Origin: a bacterium
GTDB lineage: Bacteria; Spirochaetota; UBA4802; UBA5550
Direction of reading: 5' to 3'
Assembly (NCBI GenBank): GCA_024224995.1
Contig: JAAENB010000390.1
Coordinates: 1 to 38,118 of the forward strand
Length of the DNA stretch: 38,118 bases
Positions 8,290 to 16,205 of the stretch are shown here, in pieces; position 1 is the first letter of the stretch; every line of letters starts with the position of its first letter. The notes under the pieces are model-generated. The model saw only the letters and a program-made list of their open reading frames with translations. It was not told where the DNA came from and searched no databases. The position numbers were made by a program, and so were the translations under genes.

Positions 8290-9135
8290 ATGAATTATCC
8301 GGATACATTAAAAGAAACATCGGAAAAATTTAACAGCATTGTTTGCCTGGGGCTTGACCCGGTTATTGAGGATATCCCTGAAAAGGGAACCCCGGCTGAA
8401 AAGATTGTTGTGTTCTATGAAGAGATACTTAACAAAATAGTTCAAACAAAAACATACCCTTCAGCGGTAAAACCGAATTACGCTTTTTACGCGCAGTACG
8501 GCATTGAGGGGATTGAAGCCCTGGTGCGGATAATAGAACTGTACAAAAAAGAAGGGCTTCCGGTAATCCTTGATTTTAAACGGGGAGATATTGGGAAGAC
8601 AGCTAAGGCATACGCGAAAGAAGCCTTTGATTTTTTCCAGGCCGACGCGGTAACACTTTCTCCGTACCTGGGGTATGATTCAATATCCCCTTTTATTGAA
8701 GGATATCCGGATAAAGGATATTATATCCTTACTAAAACTTCAAACAAAAGTTCCGGAGAGCTTCAGGATATTGAATATAACGGGGCTCCCTTCTTTTTGT
8801 ATGTTGCCGGTAAATTACTGGACTGGTATCATCCCGGTATTGGATCTGTAGTGGGAGCAACATACCCCGAACAGTTGTCGGAGGTTTCAAAGATATTTAT
8901 TGATTCCGGTAAAGATATTCCCTTGCTTATTCCGGGCATTGGAGCCCAGGGTGGAAGCCTTGAAGAAGTAATGAAGGTACTGCGGCTGTTTGGGAATCCA
9001 CGGATTCACCGGATTAATTCATCAAGCGGCATCAATTACGCGTATAAAAAATATGAAGGGATGCATTATTCCGACGCGGCAGTAAAAGCCTTAAAGGAAT
9101 TAAATGATCAAATAAACGAGCTCGGGTTAGAATAA
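8290..9135 (+). CDS. pyrF: Orotidine 5'-phosphate decarboxylase, type 2 subfamily
   Basis: Converts OMP to UMP, the last step of de novo pyrimidine synthesis, in the cytoplasm. The 281-residue length and the motif LDFKRGDIGKTA (about 95-106) identify the longer PyrF subfamily 2; the Asp-Lys-Asp catalytic set lies in DFKRGD. Other conserved points are CLGLDP near residue 20, KPNYAFYAQYG near 58-68, VTLSPYLG near 120 and PGIGAQGG near 217-224 (phosphate binding). ATG 8290 follows the macro-domain stop by 3 bases, and the GGDEF gene begins 4 bases after the pyrF stop, so the three are almost surely one transcript. No other pyr genes are in the window. Confidence 0.95.
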   Translation: MNYPDTLKETSEKFNSIVCLGLDPVIEDIPEKGTPAEKIVVFYEEILNKIVQTKTYPSAVKPNYAFYAQYGIEGIEALVRIIELYKKEGLPVILDFKRGDIGKTAKAYAKEAFDFFQADAVTLSPYLGYDSISPFIEGYPDKGYYILTKTSNKSSGELQDIEYNGAPFFLYVAGKLLDWYHPGIGSVVGATYPEQLSEVSKIFIDSGKDIPLLIPGIGAQGGSLEEVMKVLRLFGNPRIHRINSSSGINYAYKKYEGMHYSDAAVKALKELNDQINELGLE

Positions 9136-9139
9136 GCTC

Positions 9140-11287
9140 ATGTATGATAGAGATGGCAAGAAAGATTCGGTCCTCATCGTTTATAGTAAAGATAAGATGG
9201 CAACCGATATCTCTTCGGCCCTGGAAGGGGTTATCTCTATTGTCAGGGCGCGGAATGTTGTTGAAGCCCTAAGCAGCATGACCTTCCATGTTCCCAGCCT
9301 GATTATCTCGGATATTGATCTTCCCGGTATTAGCGGGATATATCTCATCAAAAATATCCGTAAGAATATAAAGACCAGGCTTATTCCATTTATCATTATA
9401 ACGTCTATAGATCAAATAAAAGAACGGATTGAGTCCATAGAAGCGGGAGCGGACGCGTATATTGTGTACCCCTTTGTCCCTGAGGAGTTGGCAGCTGTTG
9501 TTAAATCCAAACTTGAAAAATATAAAGAATTCTATCTTCTTTCAATTACCGATGAATTGACGCGCTTGTTCAACAGAAGGGAATTCATAAAAAAGATTAA
9601 CGACCAGGTATCTTTTCATCCTCATGATGTAATCTCACTGGCAATTCTTGATATTGATTTTTTTAAAAAAGTCAATGATGTGTACGGCCACCAGGTTGGC
9701 GATACGGTCCTTATGCGTCTTGCTGAAATATTAAAGAGCAGGATCTCTCAAGCTTTTTTCCCGGCCAGGTTTGGCGGGGAAGAGTTTGTTATTCTGCTCA
9801 TTGGAATGGATATTGAAGCATCCAAAATAGAAATGGAAGATATGCTCGATGAGTTTGCTGCCGTAATGTTTAAAACAAAAAAAAGTAATTTCCGGGTTAC
9901 GTTCAGTGTTGGCGTTGCCGAATATCCAACAATGGCATTAAACGCGTCGGAACTTCTTTCACGGGCCGACCAGGCCCTGTATTCGGCAAAAAGAGACGGA
10001 AGAAACCGGGTTTATACTTTTAGCCCTATTATGTCCAGGAACGATAAATTCTGGGAATATTTAAGGCTTAAGAATAAGATATTTGTTGATGATAAATCCC
10101 ATGACACAATAACAAACCTTCCGTACCTTCCGCATCTTCTTGAAATTATTTCCAGCCTGGATTTTGAAGTGAGAAATCTCGGGATTTTAATTATTAAACT
10201 TCACCCGGTTTATGAAATTTCAAATTATCTCAGCAGTAATAATTATAGTTATGACATTGAAAATATTAAAATATTAATCGCGAAAACCGCAGAATCTGTT
10301 TTCCCTTCTGATATGTTTATTGGACTTCTTGATTTTTTTAATTATGAGTTCATTATAACATTCCCGAGTCCCGTTGATTTTTCTTTTAACCTGGAAAAGT
10401 TTAACCAGATTTGTAAAGAAATATGCCAGGCCATAAACAAGGGCATTGGGGGATTCAATATGGAAATATCCTATTCCAGTAATGTTGTTTCTTTTGACCG
10501 GGCAAACCCACGGCAAATATTTTCGGATATAAATAATATCAAAAAAACGAAAAAAATACCGGGAAAAAAACGGAAATTTTCAAAGTTTTTAACCGCTTTT
10601 GAAAAGATCACGAATGGAGCTGATTTAAAAAAATATCTTATTGTTAAAAGTTTCCGCAACCTGGAAACATATAAAAGCGAATTCCTCTATCTTTCTCTTC
10701 TTGATCCCTTTGGGCAATCAAATATCCTGGGAGCCTTACTGGAAAGTTCTATTGGAGATATCAAGACCTTTGTACTGTTTCTCGAATTACTTAATAGTTC
10801 ATTCCGGGATGAAATGACCGGGCCTTTCCTTCTGGACTGGATTCCTTCTATTGAATTTTCCGAATATCTTAAAGCGGTGCAAAAGGCCTTTCAAGGCAGG
10901 GAAGTTGTTATACTTATTGATGAACAGCATCTTTCCATGATTAATGAATCACGGCTGATACCGGTTGTGAACAAATTACCTGAGAATATAACCCTGGGGG
11001 TCGATAATTGCTACATTGGAAATGAAATCCTTGGTTTTCTTTCTCTTCTTGATTTTAAACTGCTTCTTTTCTCGGAAAATATTACCCGGGAACTCCATCT
11101 TTTTAAAGATAGAATAAAGGTCATTAGTGGTCTCAAAATTTTTCTTGATCAACTGGGAATTCTGGCAATCGCGAAGAATATTGAACAGGAAGAAGAATTC
11201 CAGGTAATAAAAGACCTGAATATTACCTATGCTTCAGGAACTCATGTTGAAGAACTACTGCTGGAAGATCCTGAAATTGTTGTATAA
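9140..11287 (+). CDS. GGDEF protein with degenerate receiver and EAL-like domains
   Basis: Cytoplasmic 715-residue signalling protein. Residues 10-125 form a receiver fold that keeps Asp58 (SDIDLPG) but has lost the acidic pair (VYSKDK) and the conserved Lys (YPF instead of KPF). Residues 130-300 form a full GGDEF domain with DELTRLFNRREF and active-site GGEEF at 212-216, so diguanylate cyclase activity is plausible. The RxxD inhibitory site is absent (S and F in place of R and D). Residues about 310-480 resemble a second, degenerate GGDEF-like region. Residues about 560-710 resemble an EAL domain whose catalytic motifs are gone (GVDNCY for DDFG, AKNIE for AEGVE). Likely role: c-di-GMP synthesis with a sensory pseudo-EAL. 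It is the third gene of the macro-pyrF operon, and the last bases overlap the next gene. Confidence 0.85.
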   Translation: MYDRDGKKDSVLIVYSKDKMATDISSALEGVISIVRARNVVEALSSMTFHVPSLIISDIDLPGISGIYLIKNIRKNIKTRLIPFIIITSIDQIKERIESIEAGADAYIVYPFVPEELAAVVKSKLEKYKEFYLLSITDELTRLFNRREFIKKINDQVSFHPHDVISLAILDIDFFKKVNDVYGHQVGDTVLMRLAEILKSRISQAFFPARFGGEEFVILLIGMDIEASKIEMEDMLDEFAAVMFKTKKSNFRVTFSVGVAEYPTMALNASELLSRADQALYSAKRDGRNRVYTFSPIMSRNDKFWEYLRLKNKIFVDDKSHDTITNLPYLPHLLEIISSLDFEVRNLGILIIKLHPVYEISNYLSSNNYSYDIENIKILIAKTAESVFPSDMFIGLLDFFNYEFIITFPSPVDFSFNLEKFNQICKEICQAINKGIGGFNMEISYSSNVVSFDRANPRQIFSDINNIKKTKKIPGKKRKFSKFLTAFEKITNGADLKKYLIVKSFRNLETYKSEFLYLSLLDPFGQSNILGALLESSIGDIKTFVLFLELLNSSFRDEMTGPFLLDWIPSIEFSEYLKAVQKAFQGREVVILIDEQHLSMINESRLIPVVNKLPENITLGVDNCYIGNEILGFLSLLDFKLLLFSENITRELHLFKDRIKVISGLKIFLDQLGILAIAKNIEQEEEFQVIKDLNITYASGTHVEELLLEDPEIVV

Positions 11288-12245
11288 TTATTTTCCCCGC
11301 GCGTTATTTTATATACTATTTTTTTTTATTATTTCGATACTAGCATGCAAGAGCGAGTTCTCTTCTTCAGTTTCCAATCTTCCCGCTAACGGAACCAGTT
11401 CCGGCCAGGTTGTTCTCACAAAAGGATTCTTCTCCTCCCGAGAGACAATTACCGTCCCGCCTCACTCCGATGCCATAGAGATTATTAAACACGAAAAAGA
11501 CCGCCATGTCGAACGAATATATTTCAGGAGCACACTTGTTCCCGGAACGGTAATTTTTCGCTGCGGGAATGAAACACCGGTAAAACTCACTTTTTATAAA
11601 ACAATACCGGACCTGGACAGGGACGGGTTTCCGGACGAGGCCGAATTGAGTTCTCACGCCGATAGAGAAGCTTTCAGGAACTGGTTTGTCAGGATCGCGG
11701 AATCTCAGTATCTTAAAAGGAACGGAACCTGGAATAAAAAGGAACGGGATTGTTCGGGCCTGGTACGCTTTGCCTATAAAGAAGCCCTGAAAAAGCACAA
11801 TCTTCAATGGCAGAGAAAACACGGTATTGTAATAGATAAAAATTTGCCTGATGTTGCTAAGTTTACCTTCCCCGATGTTCCGGTTTTAGGAGAGAAACTT
11901 TTTAAAATATCCGGCGGCACTGCCGCGGATGGTACCTCTTTTGGTTATTTTGCCGATTCCGAGACATTGATGAAATACAATTCTTTCCTGGTAAACAGGA
12001 ATATTGAAGACGCGAAAAAGGGCGATATTCTTTTCTTTTTTAATATGGGAAACGCCAAATACCCCTATCATTCCATGATTGTCGCGGAGATTACCGGAAA
12101 TACTATTATCATTATTTATCATACCGGGGAAAAAGATATTTTAAAAAGAGTCCCGGTTTCCTACCTTGACCGGAGTAAAATATTCAGGCCTATATCCTGG
12201 AATAGGCACTTTTTAGGAGTCTTCAGGTTCCATATTCTGCACTAA
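11244..12245 (+). CDS. DUF1175-family lipoprotein (YfaT-like, NlpC/P60-type Cys/His)
   Basis: Predicted lipoprotein of 333 residues with a long hydrophobic signal ending in SILAC (Cys35). The mature part matches the DUF1175/YfaT pattern: DLDRDGFPDEAEL, then DREAFRNWFVRIAESQ, then RDCSGLVRFAYKEAL with Cys170, and a PYHSMIVAE segment with His276. Cys in DCSG followed by His before a beta-strand is the arrangement of NlpC/P60-like cysteine hydrolases, so a peptidoglycan or envelope peptidase role is possible but unproven. In Enterobacteria yfaT lies beside the alpha-2-macroglobulin gene yfaS; no such partner is here. I chose ATG 11244 (AGGA 5 bases upstream); TTG codons at 11277 and 11280 with a ggaag site are alternatives. 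It overlaps the GGDEF gene end, so it belongs to the same operon. Confidence 0.75.
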   Translation: MLKNYCWKILKLLYNYFPRALFYILFFFIISILACKSEFSSSVSNLPANGTSSGQVVLTKGFFSSRETITVPPHSDAIEIIKHEKDRHVERIYFRSTLVPGTVIFRCGNETPVKLTFYKTIPDLDRDGFPDEAELSSHADREAFRNWFVRIAESQYLKRNGTWNKKERDCSGLVRFAYKEALKKHNLQWQRKHGIVIDKNLPDVAKFTFPDVPVLGEKLFKISGGTAADGTSFGYFADSETLMKYNSFLVNRNIEDAKKGDILFFFNMGNAKYPYHSMIVAEITGNTIIIIYHTGEKDILKRVPVSYLDRSKIFRPISWNRHFLGVFRFHILH

Positions 12246-12251
12246 TTCTAT

Positions 12252-12280
12252 TTGAAAGTGGCACTGTTTTTATATATATT
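12252..12280 (+). promoter_or_regulatory. Promoter of the 57-residue membrane protein gene
   Basis: TTGAAA (12252-12257) and TATATT (12275-12280) with an ideal 17-base spacer. A TGGCAC (12259-12264) also resembles a sigma-54 -24 box, but no matching -12 element follows, so sigma-70 is favoured. Confidence 0.5.
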
Positions 12281-12315
12281 TATAGTAAGATGTAAACCCG
12301 GTGAGGAGGTATACG

Positions 12316-12489
12316 ATGGAAGCGCTGTATTTCGCTCTATCTCTTCTAACAATGTTATTTATCATGCGGTACTGGCATCTTTTCTTCAGGATTTTCGACA
12401 GGAGACATGGAGAACGGCGGATTTACGATAACCGTTTCGCAGGAATTGGTGTTCTCGACAAGAGAATGATTGAAAGACGGGAGCATTAA
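12316..12489 (+). CDS. Small single-pass membrane protein, 57 residues
   Basis: One hydrophobic segment (about residues 3-25) is followed by a strongly basic, Arg-rich tail with the repeated pattern DRRHGERR and DKRMIERRE. The positive-inside rule puts the tail in the cytoplasm. No family is recognised. The gene is supported by a gaggagg ribosome-binding site 6 bases before ATG 12316, a good promoter at 12252-12280 and a hairpin over the stop codon. It faces the response-regulator gene that ends at 12509. The tail could bind a membrane lipid, nucleic acid or a partner protein; nothing here decides that. Confidence 0.6.
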   Translation: MEALYFALSLLTMLFIMRYWHLFFRIFDRRHGERRIYDNRFAGIGVLDKRMIERREH

Positions 12490-12502
12490 GATTAATGCTC
12501 CC
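12479..12502. terminator. Convergent hairpin overlapping a stop codon
   Basis: Perfect 11-base arms (gggagcattaa and ttaatgctccc) around 2 bases, spanning the stop codon of the 57-residue gene and ending 7 bases short of the opposing gene's stop. It could end both transcripts, but neither side has a proper T-run. Confidence 0.45.
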
Positions 12503-12508
12503 ACAAGT

Positions 12509-13753
12509 CTATTCATCTTTCACAAGCGGAATTGTGATCCTGGCATTGACCTTTATCTCAAAACCTTTTGCCAGGTCGGAATAATCTTTGATATTATGGA
12601 CCGTTATTTTTCCGTTATGTTTCTTAACAATATTCTCTACTTCTGTAAGGCCAAGTCCAAAGTCGAGGGTATTAAACTCGTCAAAAACTTTTTTTGTTAA
12701 CCGGTAAAAAGGCTCGAATATGATATTTTCATATTCCATTGGAATGCCCCATCGTTCATCTTCGTCGGTCGTTGCGTTGTTTATTACGCTTAAGGAAAGC
12801 TCTTCGTCCAGAACTTCCAGAAGTACTATTATTGTAGATTCTGCTTCTGAAAATTTACACGCGTTGAGCAGGAGCTCCTGGAGACCCCTGGCCGCGTATT
12901 TTACACTGATTTTCATATGAATATTGCCATGCGCCTCTTTTGGGTCATTGAGCAGAATTCGCTGGTTCTTTATTTTCTGGGAGTTTTCGAAACTGTCAAT
13001 TACCTGTTTTACATATTGCCAGAGTTCTTTATATGTTATCGTTTCAAGTTCAATATTTTCCGTAATTAAAACATTTAATTCACTAAAAACTTTTAATGCT
13101 TTTTCCGCCATATGGGCATTCTCATCCAGGAGATCAATGAGCTCTCCCTTTACCAGGTAGTCTTCACCCTGTTTTTTCGCGAATGATTTAATGAGGTTGG
13201 CTATAGAGACCAGTGTTCCAAAACCGGTTCCCCTGTTGAAACTGGTCTGCAGGTTGTAAAATAATGATTTGTCCACCCTGTCGGAGTCCCCGGTTTTGAG
13301 ACGTTCTTCCCACCGGTACCACTCAAGGTGATTTTCAAGGCGAATTACCTTTTCTTTCTCCATTATATACTGGGTTCTTTTTACTTCGGCTATTTCAAAA
13401 GCTTTATCGACTTTTATGAGCAGTTTGTCCATATCTATAGGTTTTACCAGGTAATCAAAGACCCCTTTTTTCATGATATCTATTATATATGAAGATTCTT
13501 CATGTATGGTTTCCACAATGATTATTGGCGGCATGGGGAATTTTTTTAGCTGGGTAATAAGCTCATTCCCGTCCATGATGGGCATTTCAATATCCGTAAT
13601 TACCACAAGAAAAGGGTCTTTTTTGAATTCTTCAACCGCTTCTTTCCCGTTCTCAACTGCCGTAACCAGGTATCCCTCAAATTGAAGTAAATCCTTCATC
13701 ATCGATAATGAAGCATGGTCATCCTCTACAATAAGAACACGTTTCTCATCCAT
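12509..13753 (-). CDS. Response regulator fused to a degenerate histidine-kinase-like domain
   Basis: Cytoplasmic, 414 residues. The receiver (1-120) is complete: acidic ED-D near 10-12, phospho-acceptor Asp54 (TDIEMP), Thr82 and Lys104 (VKPID). A linker helix (about 120-160) leads to a kinase-like part. Where a histidine kinase has H-E-L-R-T-P-L, this protein has SFNRGTGFG (171-179), so no phospho-acceptor His is present. The ATPase fold keeps Asn297 (LNACKF) and FGLGL (365-369), but the DxGxG box reads NNATTD, so ATP hydrolysis or phosphotransfer is doubtful. I infer a phosphorylation-controlled regulator that signals by binding. The start is ATG 13753 because aggaggag fits it better than ATG 13759. 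The sensor kinase gene ends 65 bases upstream on the same strand. Confidence 0.8.
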   Translation of the reverse strand: MDEKRVLIVEDDHASLSMMKDLLQFEGYLVTAVENGKEAVEEFKKDPFLVVITDIEMPIMDGNELITQLKKFPMPPIIIVETIHEESSYIIDIMKKGVFDYLVKPIDMDKLLIKVDKAFEIAEVKRTQYIMEKEKVIRLENHLEWYRWEERLKTGDSDRVDKSLFYNLQTSFNRGTGFGTLVSIANLIKSFAKKQGEDYLVKGELIDLLDENAHMAEKALKVFSELNVLITENIELETITYKELWQYVKQVIDSFENSQKIKNQRILLNDPKEAHGNIHMKISVKYAARGLQELLLNACKFSEAESTIIVLLEVLDEELSLSVINNATTDEDERWGIPMEYENIIFEPFYRLTKKVFDEFNTLDFGLGLTEVENIVKKHNGKITVHNIKDYSDLAKGFEIKVNARITIPLVKDE

Positions 13754-13818
13754 CTGCATCTCCTCCTCTGCTGTCAGAAGTATAATGTATCATAAAAATA
13801 GATCAAGTAAAATTATAT

Positions 13819-16065
13819 TTATTGTAAGGGCAATGTTACGGTGAAGATGCTTCCTTCGTCCGGCTTGCTGGTGACAATGATTGTTCCTCCATGAAGTTCC
13901 ACCAGTTTTTTTGTGATCGACAAGCCTAAACCCGTACCTTTGTTTTTTACGGCTTTATCCACAACTACCTGCTTAAACTGGTCGAAAATCTCGGGTAAAT
14001 CTTTTTTCGGTATTCCAATCCCTTCGTCCCATACTGTTAATAAAATATTTTTATCCTCCCGGTGTGATTCTATCCCGATCCGTTTTCCCGCATGGGTGAA
14101 TTTAATGGCATTGGACAAAAGATTGTATATTACCTGCTTTATTTTTATTTTATCGGCATTTAATACCCCTAAACCCTCTTCTATATCCAGGTTTATTATT
14201 ATTGATTTTTCATCTGCCAGAGGTTTAATTGAAATATATAGCCGGGTAATCATCTGGTTAAAGTCGAACCTGGTCCTTTCTATCTGGAGATTGCCCGCTT
14301 CAACCTTTGATATATCAAGAAGATCGGTAATTATTTTAAGAAGATGCTGCCCGCTGTCCTGGATAATACTGATATATTCCAGCTGTTTTTCACTGAGCTT
14401 ATCAACTTGCTGCATCTCAAGAAGCCTGCAATGTCCCATAATACTGTTTAACGGGGTTTTAAGCTCATGGCTCATGTTGGCCAGAAAAGTGCTTTTCGCT
14501 TTATTCGCGTTTTCCGCTGATTCTTTTGCTTCTGTTAATTCTTTCTGAACTCTTTTTTGCTCGCTTATATCAATGGCCACGCCCATAAGGCCAACAGGCT
14601 GATTCATTTTTAGTAATCGTTTTGTATTTACGCGGCAGGGGAATGAGGCCCCGTCTTTTCTTATGCCGGTAAATTCTTTACTCCCTATATCATCCCTCTT
14701 CATTATTTCTTTGAGATATTTTATTGCCTCTATATGTTCGTTCTTTGCCAGTACATTCAATATATTAAGACCGGTTTCAATATCTTCTTTTGTATACCCG
14801 AACATTTTATACGCGGCATCATTCGCGAAAGTTACGGTCCCGTCAAGTTCCGCTTCAAATACAGGGTCCGGTAAAAGACTGGCCATTTCCCTGAATCTTT
14901 TTTCACTTTCCTGGAGTTTTTTCCCAATCAACATCTGTATACTGATATCCCGGGCAATAGCATGAAACCCGACAATTTCATTATTGCTTATTACGGGTTT
15001 GGTGTTCTGGGAAAGCCAGACAATCTTTCCGCTTTTGGACTTCACAGGGAATTCAACAACAAAATGGGGAGTGGCTTTTTGAATTTGCTCTTTGACCAGG
15101 CTTTCGGTGATTTTTCTAAATTCAGGGAGTATGAGGTCAAGGAAATGCGTACCAATCAATTCATGGACTGTATATCCCAGAATTCGCGTAACAACACTAT
15201 TCAGGTATATCAAACTCCCTGACTGGTCTGTTTTAAAAATAATATCATTGGCGTTTTCAATAATGTCCCGGTATTGAGATTCCCGTTCCTTGAGGAGCGA
15301 CTTAAAATATTTTTTCTCGGTTACATCATCGAAAACTATCATGCCGCCGCTGATTTCTCTATTGTTATTTTTGATAGGGAGCGCGATGAATTCCACCGCT
15401 TTGCTTACGCCGTATTTGTCTACCAAAATTGTTATGTTTGACAGCTCTTCTACAACCCCTTGCTGTAATACCCGGTGAAGGAGGTTTAATTTTGCCCAGG
15501 GTTTTTCATAAAAAATAGGAAATACTGTCTGAATCTCGTTCCCGCAGGCGTCTATGTTATCCCAGCCGGTAATAATTTCAGCTTCATGATTAATATAGGT
15601 AACAAGCCCATTTCTATCAAACGAAACAATTGCTTCCCCTGTTTGCTCTACTATCCGGGGAATCCATGACTCGCTTTTAATCAGGTCATTCCAGAGTTTG
15701 TGTTTTTTTATGCCATTTTCAAGAGCAAGCTGCAGCTCTTTATCTCTAATGGGGTGGAAAATAATCCCATATGTCCCTTTTTTATGTATTTTTTCATAAA
15801 TTTCTTCATCATTAATGTCAATATAGTAAATTACAGGAACATGAAAGTTTTTCTGAATTTCTTCCGCTTGTTCAATCTTATTATCCACGTCCTGAAAAAC
15901 AGGCAATAGTATCAGGTCCGGCTTTTGCCTTTGCGGCATATCAAGGTTGTTTACATCCAGGTTGTTTTCTATATGAACAAGATATTGCAGCTTTATGAGG
16001 ATTTCCAGGTCATCCCGGAACTTGTTCTGTTCATCTTCAACAATTACTATTTTGATTTGTGCCAC
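13819..16065 (-). CDS. Sensor histidine kinase with pseudo-receiver and three PAS domains
   Basis: Soluble 748-residue sensor without membrane segments. Residues 1-125 are a receiver fold lacking the phospho-acceptor: the position reads LILLPVF instead of LLD, and the conserved Lys is replaced in FHPIRD. Three PAS domains follow (about 135-255, 265-380, 390-505), with typical N-terminal motifs such as YINHEAEIITGW and YLNSVVTRILGY. The HisKA domain has SHELKTPLNS with His533. The ATPase domain has NLLSNAIKF, DEGIGIP and GTGLGLSI, all intact. Start: GTG 16065 with ggagaag 4 bases upstream, which begins the receiver at AQIKIVIVEDE. It lies just upstream of the response regulator at 12509, and the two look like one transcription unit. 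Its natural phosphate acceptor is probably that neighbour. Confidence 0.88.
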   Translation of the reverse strand: MAQIKIVIVEDEQNKFRDDLEILIKLQYLVHIENNLDVNNLDMPQRQKPDLILLPVFQDVDNKIEQAEEIQKNFHVPVIYYIDINDEEIYEKIHKKGTYGIIFHPIRDKELQLALENGIKKHKLWNDLIKSESWIPRIVEQTGEAIVSFDRNGLVTYINHEAEIITGWDNIDACGNEIQTVFPIFYEKPWAKLNLLHRVLQQGVVEELSNITILVDKYGVSKAVEFIALPIKNNNREISGGMIVFDDVTEKKYFKSLLKERESQYRDIIENANDIIFKTDQSGSLIYLNSVVTRILGYTVHELIGTHFLDLILPEFRKITESLVKEQIQKATPHFVVEFPVKSKSGKIVWLSQNTKPVISNNEIVGFHAIARDISIQMLIGKKLQESEKRFREMASLLPDPVFEAELDGTVTFANDAAYKMFGYTKEDIETGLNILNVLAKNEHIEAIKYLKEIMKRDDIGSKEFTGIRKDGASFPCRVNTKRLLKMNQPVGLMGVAIDISEQKRVQKELTEAKESAENANKAKSTFLANMSHELKTPLNSIMGHCRLLEMQQVDKLSEKQLEYISIIQDSGQHLLKIITDLLDISKVEAGNLQIERTRFDFNQMITRLYISIKPLADEKSIIINLDIEEGLGVLNADKIKIKQVIYNLLSNAIKFTHAGKRIGIESHREDKNILLTVWDEGIGIPKKDLPEIFDQFKQVVVDKAVKNKGTGLGLSITKKLVELHGGTIIVTSKPDEGSIFTVTLPLQ

Positions 16066-16205
16066 TATACTTCTCCGGAAAAGAGTCAAAAAAGAGTCTT
16101 GTTTTTATTCTATTCTATTTTAAAAGGAATTGCAAGAAATTATTTAACAAAAAAAGCTTGCCACCTGTTCCTGATTTTTTAGACTTGAAAACAGGAAATG
16201 GTGCA

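Noticed and set aside
12259..12275. Sigma-54 promoter (TGGCAC) before the 57-residue gene
   Set aside because: The -12 element is absent at the right spacing, and a well-spaced sigma-70 promoter overlaps.
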